From NCBI GenBank assembly GCA_021835265.1, contig JAKBQK010000444.1:1-5286 (forward strand): 5,286 nt of DNA, written 5' to 3'. Of this stretch, positions 1 to 5,264 are shown in pieces. Made by a program: the position numbers and the translations under genes. The DNA comes from Thermoplasmata archaeon (GTDB lineage Archaea; Thermoplasmatota; Thermoplasmata; Thermoplasmatales; Thermoplasmataceae). Position 1 is the stretch's first letter. Each line of letters begins with the position of its first letter. Under the pieces are notes generated by a model. It did not search any database and was not told where the DNA came from. It worked only from the letters and a program-made list of their open reading frames with translations.

Positions 1-1
1 A

Positions 2-283
2 ACAGAGGCAAAATATACCGCTATGTTCGAACGCCGTGCTAGAAAAGGACAATGTTTTCATAGACCATATTTAGGAACCCGAGAATTTGGATGCGATTTT
101 AAACTTATAAATATGGAAATAGAAAAATCAACACCAATTAAAGAAAGCAAAGATTTAGGATTTATGTTGTATGATATGGATTTTGATCCACACAATGGTA
201 CTGCAACACCGATGTTTTTCAGGGCTGTCATGAATAATGGAGTAATTAATACTGATAAAAAGAAAATTGAGGTTATAAAATGA
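2..283 (+). CDS. cas5c: Cas5c (Cas5d) crRNA-processing endoribonuclease, 3' end only
   Basis: This is the C-terminal 93 codons of Cas5c, open from the left edge. The usual protein is about 220-250 residues, so roughly the first 60% lies upstream. The reading frame is already open before the first ATG (at 23), and the codons before it (TEAKYTA) belong to the family, so that ATG is internal. Family hallmarks are the MFERRARKGQCFHRPYLG stretch followed by TREF (fragment residues 8-29), then LGFMLYDMDF and PMFFRAVMNNGVI near the end. In type I-C, Cas5c replaces Cas6: it cuts the pre-crRNA at the 3' base of the repeat hairpin and stays on the 5' handle in Cascade. The catalytic residues mapped in the Bacillus halodurans enzyme (Tyr, Lys, His) lie in the missing part, so activity cannot be judged here. 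The stop overlaps the cas8c start by 4 nt (ATGA, 280-283), which suggests translational coupling. Confidence 0.95.
   Translation, partial: TEAKYTAMFERRARKGQCFHRPYLGTREFGCDFKLINMEIEKSTPIKESKDLGFMLYDMDFDPHNGTATPMFFRAVMNNGVINTDKKKIEVIK
269..273 (+). promoter_or_regulatory. Ribosome binding site of cas8c
   Basis: GAGGT lies 6 nt before the cas8c ATG at 280, inside the last codons of cas5c. It supports 280 as the start and fits coupled translation across the ATGA overlap. Confidence 0.6.
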
Positions 284-2028
284 TATTACAGGCATTAAAA
301 GAATATTATGACAGAATGTCGTCTGAACCCAATTCATCCATTGCCCCATTTGGATGGGAGAAGGTTGAGATATCGTTTATAATCGTTTTGAAAAATGATG
401 GAACACTTATCAATATAGAGGACCTAAGAGAAAATACAGGAAAAAAGAATAAAGGTAAAATGGTTAATGTTCCATTGGGAGAAATCAGAACTTCTGGAAT
501 TAAGGCAAACCTCTTATGGGATTCTGCAGAATATATATTTGGACTTGGATCAAAGGGAAAAGAAAAGAAAGATGAATTTGTGAAACGCTTAAAGAATGAA
601 TTATCTGGAATAAATGATGTTAATCCAGTCATACAGTTCCTTGAAAATTTTAAAGAATATGATATGGAAAATATAGGCTGTTGGAATGACATCAAAGATT
701 CAGTACACTCTAATTTATCGTTTAAACTTGAAAATGACACAGATTTTATATTTGAAAATCGAGAAGTTAAAGAACGATTAAATGCCAAATACAATAACCT
801 TCCTTTAGGTACTTGCCTCGTTACCGGGAAAAATACCAGAATTAAAGATCTACACAAAGAAATTAAAGGAGTCGCTGGAATTAACTCTTCAGGTGCAAAA
901 ATTGTTTCTTTTAACTTGGATTCGTTTAAATCATATGGTAAGGAAAATGGTTTAAACTCTCCGGTTGGAATAGAAGCCGAATTTGCTTATACAACTGCAC
1001 TTAACACTCTTTTGAAAAAGGATTCGAAACAAAAGATTGTAATCGGGAGTTTAACTATGGTTTTTTGGGCAAAGAGACAGGATACTTTTGAAAACGTATT
1101 TTCATATCTATTCCAAAAACCTCCAAGGGATGACCCTAATTCAGGAACAAGGAAAATAAACGAACTATTTGAGGGTGTGAAAAAAGGATATAACATTGAA
1201 GAAAAAGATAGAAATTATTTTTTTGTGTTAGGACTCGGCCCGAATTCAGCAAGAATTGTGATTAGATTTTGGAAAAGTGCACCAATAAACGAGATCGCTG
1301 AGAAAATTAAACAATATTTTGAAGATTTTACCATAGTAAAATCTGATAAACAGCCTAAATATTATTCACTTTTGGAAATCCTTAAAAACCTCTCAATTCG
1401 AAATGAGACTGAAAATATCCCTCCAGATATTGAAGCTAAGTTGATGATGTCAATATTAAATGGTTCTCCCTATCCTGCCTCTCTTATTCAAGCAGTAATG
1501 AGGAGAATTTTGAGCGATTCAAAAGAACGGGTAAATTCGGTAAGGGCAGCTACAATAAAGGCATATTTAAATAGTTATTATAGATTGTACTCTGATAAAT
1601 CGTATAAGGAGATATATATGGGTCTTGACATTGAGCAGCCTTCTATGGGATACCAATTGGGAAGATTGTTTGCTACACTTGAGAGGATTCAAGAAAGAGC
1701 AAATCCTGACATTAATTCTACTATACGGGAGCGTTTTTATGGAGCTGCTTGTGTCTCACCAATTACGGTTTTCCCGACGTTGCTCCGTTTAAAGAATCAT
1801 CATATTTCTAAGATTGATAAAGAGAGTACCGTTATCTATTTTGAACAATTGATTGGGGAAATTATGGGGAAAATTTCCATTTTTCCACCAAATTTAAATC
1901 TGCATGAGCAGGGGCTTTTTTCCATTGGATATTACCATCAGAGACAGATTTTTTACACAAAAAAGGATAAAAATAACAACGAAGTAACGGTTGAAAACAT
2001 GAATACTCCAGGAGGAGATGATAAATGA
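280..2028 (+). CDS. cas8c: Cas8c (Csd1), large subunit of the type I-C Cascade complex
   Basis: At 582 residues this is a full-length Cas8c/Csd1. The family role is to sit at the 5'-handle end of Cascade, recognise the PAM and help open target DNA for Cas3. Family-typical stretches seen in order are MILQALKEYYDR at the start, SGIKANLLWDSAEY (72-85), a CLVTGK segment (179-184), HKEIKGVAG with SSGAKIVSFN (192-212), SYGKENGLNSPVG then EAEFAYTTALNTLL (218-245), VFWAK (261-265), LGPNSARIVIRFW (319-331), and SPYPASLIQAVMRRI with RAATIKAYL (396-430). The last 136 residues form the helical small-subunit-like domain, which is also predicted to be made separately as Cas11c from Met447. The start at 280 is supported by the GAGGT ribosome binding site and the conserved N-terminus. 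The gene overlaps cas5c and cas7c by 4 nt each (ATGA). No frameshift or internal stop is visible. Confidence 0.96.
   Translation: MILQALKEYYDRMSSEPNSSIAPFGWEKVEISFIIVLKNDGTLINIEDLRENTGKKNKGKMVNVPLGEIRTSGIKANLLWDSAEYIFGLGSKGKEKKDEFVKRLKNELSGINDVNPVIQFLENFKEYDMENIGCWNDIKDSVHSNLSFKLENDTDFIFENREVKERLNAKYNNLPLGTCLVTGKNTRIKDLHKEIKGVAGINSSGAKIVSFNLDSFKSYGKENGLNSPVGIEAEFAYTTALNTLLKKDSKQKIVIGSLTMVFWAKRQDTFENVFSYLFQKPPRDDPNSGTRKINELFEGVKKGYNIEEKDRNYFFVLGLGPNSARIVIRFWKSAPINEIAEKIKQYFEDFTIVKSDKQPKYYSLLEILKNLSIRNETENIPPDIEAKLMMSILNGSPYPASLIQAVMRRILSDSKERVNSVRAATIKAYLNSYYRLYSDKSYKEIYMGLDIEQPSMGYQLGRLFATLERIQERANPDINSTIRERFYGAACVSPITVFPTLLRLKNHHISKIDKESTVIYFEQLIGEIMGKISIFPPNLNLHEQGLFSIGYYHQRQIFYTKKDKNNNEVTVENMNTPGGDDK
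1606..1611 (+). promoter_or_regulatory. Internal ribosome binding site for Cas11c
   Basis: AAGGAG is followed by ATATAT and then an in-frame ATG at 1618, giving a 6-nt spacing. It is a near-ideal Shine-Dalgarno lying within cas8c codons, and as strong as the site in front of cas7c. It decides the predicted Cas11c start. Confidence 0.75.
1618..2028 (+). CDS. cas11c: Cas11c small subunit, internal in-frame translation product of cas8c
   Basis: An ATG at codon 447 of cas8c, in the same frame, would give a 136-residue protein identical to the Cas8c C-terminus. It is preceded by AAGGAG at 6-nt spacing. Type I-C complexes from other bacteria (Desulfovibrio vulgaris is the best-known case) are known to contain a small subunit, Cas11c, made this way; two copies line the complex belly and contact the DNA strands. 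The predicted product holds the conserved helical region: GYQLGRLFATLERIQERA (local residues 11-28), TIRERFYGAACVSP (35-48), FPTLLRLKNHH (52-62) and LNLHEQGLFSIGYYHQRQ (93-110). The last 25 or so residues are lysine- and asparagine-rich and look disordered. The start codon is inferred from sequence only; no independent promoter is claimed. A later ATG at 1864 is too far in to be useful. Confidence 0.8.
   Translation: MGLDIEQPSMGYQLGRLFATLERIQERANPDINSTIRERFYGAACVSPITVFPTLLRLKNHHISKIDKESTVIYFEQLIGEIMGKISIFPPNLNLHEQGLFSIGYYHQRQIFYTKKDKNNNEVTVENMNTPGGDDK
2011..2017 (+). promoter_or_regulatory. Ribosome binding site of cas7c
   Basis: GGAGGAG is 7 nt upstream of the ATG at 2025 and lies inside the end of cas8c. 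A second AAGGAG follows at 2032-2037, within the first codons of cas7c. Confidence 0.75.
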
Positions 2029-2948
2029 TAGAAGGAGATAAAAAAATTGTTGAGAATAGATATGATTTCGTATTGGTATTTGATGTAAAAGATGGAAACC
2101 CAAATGGAGATCCAGACGCAGGGAATCTGCCAAGAATAGATGCAGAAACAGGCCAAGGTCTAGTAACTGACGTAAGTCTGAAAAGAAAGGTTAGAAATTA
2201 TGTAGAATTAACTATGGCAGAAAAGCAATATTATAAGATATTCATTCGTGAAAAAGGAATTTTAAATGACACGATAGAGGAAACTTATAAACAAACCGGA
2301 TTAAGCCACATAATTAAAGATCCAAAAGCAACAAAGAATGCTGATAGATATGCCAAACCAAAACATGAAGAAATAGATAAGGCGAAGAAATATCTTCTTG
2401 AAAATTTCTATGACATAAGGACTTTTGGTGCAGTAATGACGACTGGTGCTAATGCAGGACAAGTGCGTGGTCCAGCACAATTAACATTTGCAAGATCAAT
2501 TGATCGTGTCGTTACGTCAGAACACAGCATAACTCGTATGGCTGTAACTTCGAAAGAAGAGTCTGAAAAGCAAAGTGGTGATAATAGAACTATGGGAAGA
2601 AAGTTTACAATTCCTTATGCCTTATATCGCGCTCATGGATTTATTTCAGCCCCTCTGGCATCCCAAACGGGATTTTCAGAAAACGATCTTAACATTTTCT
2701 GGGAAGCACTCGAGAAGATGTTCGATCACGATAGATCAGCAGCTAGGGGGTTAATGTGCACAAGGAAACTCATAATTTTTAAGCATGACTCAAAGATGGG
2801 AAACTCGCAGGCACAAAAACTATTCGATTTAGTCTCTATAAATAGGAAGGACGAGAATAAACCTCCTAGAGACTTCACTGATTATACAATATCTATAGCC
2901 AAAAATCAGATTCCAAATGGAGTGCACCTAATAGAAAGACCATCATAA
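2025..2948 (+). CDS. cas7c: Cas7c (Csd2), backbone subunit of the type I-C Cascade complex
   Basis: This 307-residue protein is a full-length Cas7 of the Csd2/Csh2 family, an RRM-like fold protein that polymerises along the crRNA spacer and displays it for pairing with target DNA. Hallmarks are NRYDFVLVFDVKDGNPNGDP (11-30) continuing DAGNLPRIDAETGQGLVTDV (31-50) and LKRKVRNYV (52-60), then RTFGAVMTTGANAGQVRGPA (132-151), SITRMAVTSKEE (168-179), MGRKFTIPYALYRAHGFISA (190-209) and FDHDRSAARGLM (233-244) with RKLIIFKHDSKMGNSQAQKL (247-266). The start at 2025 is fixed by the conserved N-terminus, a GGAGGAG site and the ATGA overlap with cas8c. Several Cas7 copies are needed per complex, which fits the strong translation signal. 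The TAA stop is followed after 12 nt by cas4 in the same frame. Confidence 0.97.
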   Translation: MIEGDKKIVENRYDFVLVFDVKDGNPNGDPDAGNLPRIDAETGQGLVTDVSLKRKVRNYVELTMAEKQYYKIFIREKGILNDTIEETYKQTGLSHIIKDPKATKNADRYAKPKHEEIDKAKKYLLENFYDIRTFGAVMTTGANAGQVRGPAQLTFARSIDRVVTSEHSITRMAVTSKEESEKQSGDNRTMGRKFTIPYALYRAHGFISAPLASQTGFSENDLNIFWEALEKMFDHDRSAARGLMCTRKLIIFKHDSKMGNSQAQKLFDLVSINRKDENKPPRDFTDYTISIAKNQIPNGVHLIERPS

Positions 2949-2960
2949 TACTACATTTAT

Positions 2961-3674
2961 ATGACTGAATATTATAATGATGATGATCTGCTTCTTTTGT
3001 CAGGGATACAACATATGGCATTTTGCGAAAGACAATGGGCGCTTATTCACATAGAACAACAATGGGCTGAAAATGTATTCACTGTGGAGGGAACCCATAT
3101 TCATACTCGAGCAGACAATCCATTTATTAATGAAACCAGAGAAAATATTAGGATCACAAGAAGCGTCCCTGTTATATCGAGAAGATTGGGTTTACAAGGA
3201 ATTGCAGACGTGGTTGAATATATTAGAGATGATAATGCACCATATACAGAAACAATTTCTTTAAAAAATAAATCTGGGAAATGGAAAATCAGTCCAGTTG
3301 AATATAAACGAGGAAGACCAAAAAAAGATGATAGAGATATTGTGCAACTTTGTGCACAAGCAATAGCGCTTGAAGAGATGTTTAACACTAGCATAAAAAC
3401 TGCGTATATCTATTACAATCAGATTCATAGAAGAGAACAAGTCTTATTAGATAATAATTTAAGAGATAGGGTAGTTTCCTTGTCTAAGAAAATGCATGAT
3501 TTGTATAATGATGCATCTGTCCCATTACCAATAAAGGAAAAACACTGCCTTAGATGCTCATTATATGAGATTTGCCAACCTGATTGGGCTAAACCCGAAG
3601 GTTATGTCACTAATTATTTAGCAAGAGAACTTAATAATGAAAATTGTGGTGAAAACTGTGAGGAAACTTCTTAA
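2961..3674 (+). CDS. cas4: Cas4, RecB-like Fe-S exonuclease for prespacer trimming
   Basis: This 237-residue protein is a type I-C Cas4. The family works with Cas1-Cas2 to recognise the PAM end of new spacer DNA, trim it and set its orientation before integration. The four cysteines expected to hold a 4Fe-4S cluster are visible: C22 in MAFCERQWALIHIEQQW, and C196, C199 and C205 in HCLRCSLYEIC. RecB-nuclease catalytic residues are likely H48 (GTHIH), D83 (GIADVVEY), and E114 and K116 (PVEYKRGRPKK), followed by the conserved QLCAQAIALEEMF helix (129-141). All appear intact. The ATG at 2961 is chosen because LLLSGIQH near the N-terminus matches the family and a stop lies 12 nt upstream in the same frame. 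No Shine-Dalgarno is visible before it, so reinitiation after cas7c is plausible. The 3' end overlaps cas1 by 17 nt. Confidence 0.95.
   Translation: MTEYYNDDDLLLLSGIQHMAFCERQWALIHIEQQWAENVFTVEGTHIHTRADNPFINETRENIRITRSVPVISRRLGLQGIADVVEYIRDDNAPYTETISLKNKSGKWKISPVEYKRGRPKKDDRDIVQLCAQAIALEEMFNTSIKTAYIYYNQIHRREQVLLDNNLRDRVVSLSKKMHDLYNDASVPLPIKEKHCLRCSLYEICQPDWAKPEGYVTNYLARELNNENCGENCEETS
3648..3652 (+). promoter_or_regulatory. Weak ribosome binding site supporting the GTG start of cas1
   Basis: GGTGA, complementary to the 3' part of the anti-Shine-Dalgarno, is 5 nt before the GTG at 3658. The upstream alternative ATG at 3637 has only a weak AGAGA stretch before it. Confidence 0.45.
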
Positions 3675-4689
3675 TACGCTTTATGTTACGACTCCCGAAT
3701 CATACATTGCTAGAGATGGAGAAAATATACTTGTAAAAGTTAATGATAATATTCTATTCAGGGTTCCTGTCCATAATTTAGAGAGCATAGTATGTTTTGG
3801 TTACATGGGAGCAAGTCCTTCAGCAATGTATTTGTGTTGTGAAAAAGGGGTTGGTCTAAGTTTTCTAAATGAACATGGAAAATTTCTCGCAAGGGTTTCT
3901 GGGGAAGTTTCTGGGAATGTCTATCTAAGAAAAAAACAATACAAATGGTCAGAAGAAGAAACTGAAAAATTGAGATTATCAAAAAGATTTGTTGTCTCAA
4001 AGATACATAACTCTAGAAGAGTTTTACAAAGGGTAATAAGAGAGCATCCTGACAAAGATGTTGAAAATAAGTTATTAACTACATCTGAACGCTTAAAAAA
4101 AATGTTAAATAGAGTTGAGGTATCAAATTCCGTTGATTCAGTGAGAGGCATCGAGGGAGAAGCAGCTAGTGCATATTTTTCATGCTTTGATATTTTGATC
4201 CTTAATCAAAAAGAGCATTTTACCTTTAATGAACGTACGAGGCGTCCTCCTACTAATCCAGTTAATGCTCTTCTTTCCTTTCTTTATACAGTATTGATGC
4301 ATGAATGTTCGTCTGCATTAGAAACTGTGGGGTTAGATCCTCAAGTGGGATATTTACATGTCGACAGGTCAGGTAGAAAAAGTTTGGCTTTGGATTTAAT
4401 GGAAGAACTACGTGCTTATATGGTGGATCGGATGGTATTGTCACTTATCAATAGAAGACAAGTGACAGGAAATGGGTTTGTTAAACGTGAAAATGGTGCG
4501 GTGATTATGAATGATGAGACCAGAAAAGAGGTCCTTATAGCATGGCAAAATAGAAAAAGAGACGAAATTACACACCCATTTTTATCCGAAAAGATAGATG
4601 TAGGACTCTTGCCATACGTTCAGGCTATGCTTCTAGCAAGAAATATTAGGGGGGATTTGGATGATTATCCACCTTTCTTATGGAAATAG
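3658..4689 (+). CDS. cas1: Cas1, CRISPR integrase
   Basis: Cas1 is the metal-dependent integrase that, as a Cas1-Cas2 heterocomplex, inserts new spacers at the leader-repeat junction. A GTG start at 3658 gives 343 residues beginning (M)RKLLNTLYVTTPESYIARDG, which is how type I-C Cas1 proteins normally begin. The frame stays open upstream to an ATG at 3637 (350 residues), but that adds a non-conserved MKIVVKT and lengthens the overlap with cas4. In 343-residue numbering the catalytic residues are E166 (RGIEGEAASAYF), H234 (VGYLHVDRSGRKSLALD) and D246, with E249/E250 nearby. RRPPTNPVNALLSFLYTVL (195-213) is the usual helix before the active-site histidine. The N-terminal beta domain holds a run of short hydrophobic strands. 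All key residues are present, so the protein looks functional. It overlaps cas4 by 17 nt and ends 15 nt before cas2. Confidence 0.95.
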   Translation: MRKLLNTLYVTTPESYIARDGENILVKVNDNILFRVPVHNLESIVCFGYMGASPSAMYLCCEKGVGLSFLNEHGKFLARVSGEVSGNVYLRKKQYKWSEEETEKLRLSKRFVVSKIHNSRRVLQRVIREHPDKDVENKLLTTSERLKKMLNRVEVSNSVDSVRGIEGEAASAYFSCFDILILNQKEHFTFNERTRRPPTNPVNALLSFLYTVLMHECSSALETVGLDPQVGYLHVDRSGRKSLALDLMEELRAYMVDRMVLSLINRRQVTGNGFVKRENGAVIMNDETRKEVLIAWQNRKRDEITHPFLSEKIDVGLLPYVQAMLLARNIRGDLDDYPPFLWK

Positions 4690-4701
4690 GAGTGATAAGG
4701 G
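4688..4701 (+). promoter_or_regulatory. Ribosome binding region of cas2
   Basis: AGGAGTGAT (4688-4696), overlapping the cas1 stop, and AAGGG (4697-4701) precede two consecutive ATG codons at 4705 and 4708. AAGGG is at best spacing (6 nt) for the second ATG, whereas AGGAG is 12 nt from the first. Confidence 0.5.
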
Positions 4702-4704
4702 TAA

Positions 4705-4995
4705 ATGATGGTACTTATAACATATGATGTCAGTACAGTAAGTCAAGACGGTTCAAATCGTTTAAGAAAAGTTGCTAAAGAATGCACAAATTTTGGTCAG
4801 CGTGTTCAAAATTCTGTTTTTGAATGTCTTTTGGACCCTCATCAGTTTAAAGAATTACGATACCGATTAGAGGATATTGTTGATCCAACCACTGATAGTT
4901 TAAGATATTATTTTTTAGGGAGCAATTGGAAAAGAAGAGTTGAACATTTCGGTGCAAGACAAGGATATGATCCTGAAGGCGTCTTAATATATTGA
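4705..4995 (+). CDS. cas2: Cas2, structural partner of Cas1 in spacer acquisition
   Basis: This 96-residue protein is of normal Cas2 size with a ferredoxin-like fold; its dimer bridges two Cas1 dimers and sets the length of integrated spacers. The first strand, MMVLITYDVS, carries the conserved Asp8. RLRKVAKECTNFGQRVQNSV (19-38) then FEC is the helix-strand unit typical of I-C Cas2, followed by DSLRYYFLG (64-72) and the C-terminal strand GVLIY, which in the family packs on the partner chain. Translation may begin at either of two adjacent ATGs (4705 or 4708), a one-residue difference. It is the last gene before the array leader, 170 nt from the first repeat. Confidence 0.96.
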   Translation: MMVLITYDVSTVSQDGSNRLRKVAKECTNFGQRVQNSVFECLLDPHQFKELRYRLEDIVDPTTDSLRYYFLGSNWKRRVEHFGARQGYDPEGVLIY

Positions 4996-5000
4996 TGTGC

Positions 5001-5100
5001 GAACCTTAAGCGATCATGTTTTTTCTAATCATTTAGCGGATATTGCTAGATAAAGGCGAATAATTTTATATGTGGTAAATTATAAATTAATTAAAGGTTC
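5001..5100 (+). repeat. Leader inverted repeat GAACCTT / AAGGTTC
   Basis: GAACCTT (5001-5007) and its exact reverse complement AAGGTTC (5094-5100) flank 86 nt of AT-rich leader. With one bulged A the match extends to GAACCTTAA / TTAAAGGTTC. A 7-bp match at this distance could arise by chance. The resemblance to the GCGAACC...GGTTC frame remembered from other I-C leaders makes it more credible. Confidence 0.4.
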
Positions 5101-5116
5101 TGTTTGACATATCCGC
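5036..5116 (+). repeat. Leader inverted repeat GCGGATAT / ATATCCGC
   Basis: GCGGATAT (5036-5043) and ATATCCGC (5109-5116) are exact reverse complements, 8 bp each, 65 nt apart. The right arm overlaps the end of the TTGACA box and the start of the promoter spacer. It interleaves with, rather than nests in, the GAACCTT/AAGGTTC pair. Confidence 0.4.
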
Positions 5117-5131
5117 GAAAATTAGTATAGA
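5104..5131 (+). promoter_or_regulatory. Leader promoter for the CRISPR array (sigma70-type)
   Basis: TTGACA at 5104-5109 is a perfect -35 box. TATAGA at 5126-5131, 16 nt downstream, is a reasonable -10. Transcription would begin near 5138, about 28 nt before the first repeat, producing pre-crRNA in the expected direction. A TATACT at 5139-5144 resembles a better -10 hexamer but is 29 nt from the -35, too far to pair with it. Confidence 0.65.
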
Positions 5132-5145
5132 GGAGCGCTATACTA
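5123..5145 (+). repeat. Short palindrome over the leader -10 region
   Basis: TAGTATAG (5123-5130) and CTATACTA (5138-5145) form a perfect 8-bp inverted repeat with a 7-nt centre (AGGAGCG). It covers the -10 box and predicted start site and ends 20 nt before the first repeat. It could be an operator, a binding site for an integration factor, or a hairpin. Arms this close and perfect are unlikely to be chance, but the role is unknown. Confidence 0.65.
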
Positions 5146-5165
5146 CATATAAAAAATAAGACGCA

Positions 5166-5197
5166 GTCACACCCTTTACGGGTGTGTGGATTGAAAC
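5166..5197 (+). repeat. CRISPR repeat 1 with Cas5c hairpin
   Basis: Stem arms are 5168-5174 (CACACCC) and 5180-5186 (GGGTGTG), with loop 5175-5179. Cutting after the stem, between repeat bases 21 and 22 as known for Bacillus halodurans Cas5, would leave the 11-nt handle UGGAUUGAAAC (5187-5197) on each crRNA. This is the leader-proximal copy and so the expected template for duplication during adaptation. Confidence 0.95.
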
Positions 5198-5232
5198 TAT
5201 TTTGCCCTTACCGAGTTGCCCGTAGTTGCACC
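5198..5232 (+). other. CRISPR spacer 1 (35 nt, most recent)
   Basis: This is a 35-nt spacer, a usual I-C length, with 18 of 35 bases G or C, richer than the surrounding AT-rich locus. I do not recognise its source and see no match elsewhere in this window. Confidence 0.95.
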
Positions 5233-5264
5233 GTCACACCCTTTACGGGTGTGTGGATTGAAAC
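5233..5264 (+). repeat. CRISPR repeat 2
   Basis: Identical over all 32 bases to the copy at 5166-5197, including both stem arms and the ATTGAAAC end. Confidence 0.95.

Larger units (their letters stand above)
4996..5165 (+). promoter_or_regulatory. CRISPR leader
   Basis: This 170-nt, AT-rich stretch between cas2 and the first repeat has no gene. Its position and orientation (repeats end in ATTGAAAC on this strand) make it the leader, which carries the array promoter and signals for leader-end spacer integration. It begins TGCGAACCTTAAGCGATCA, a pattern I associate from memory with the cas2-proximal end of other I-C leaders (GCGAACC...AAGCG, with a later GGTTC). That resemblance is recalled, not searched. 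It contains a promoter (5104-5131) and three inverted repeats, listed separately. No convincing terminator for the cas operon is seen. Confidence 0.85.

Noticed and set aside
23..283. Small 86-residue gene beginning at ATG 23
   Set aside because: The frame is open to the left edge and the preceding codons match Cas5c, so this is the end of a gene cut by the window.
306..857. 183-codon open frame on the minus strand inside cas8c
   Set aside because: It lies antisense to strongly conserved Cas8c coding sequence, its Phe/Ser/Leu-rich product is typical of the complement of AT-rich genes, and I see no ribosome binding site or recognisable domain.
1855..2028. Second possible internal start in cas8c, GGGGA then ATG at 1864
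   Set aside because: It would give only 54 residues, cutting away most of the conserved Cas11c helices. The start at 1618 has a better site and yields the whole domain.
3101..3394. 97-codon open frame on the minus strand inside cas4
   Set aside because: It is antisense to the Cas4 catalytic core, has no recognisable motif, and is explained by the reverse complement of a conserved gene.
4993..5024. Possible intrinsic terminator after cas2, ending in six T (5019-5024)
   Set aside because: Only a 4-bp TGAT/ATCA match precedes the T run, with no GC-rich stem. The cas transcript may well read into the leader.
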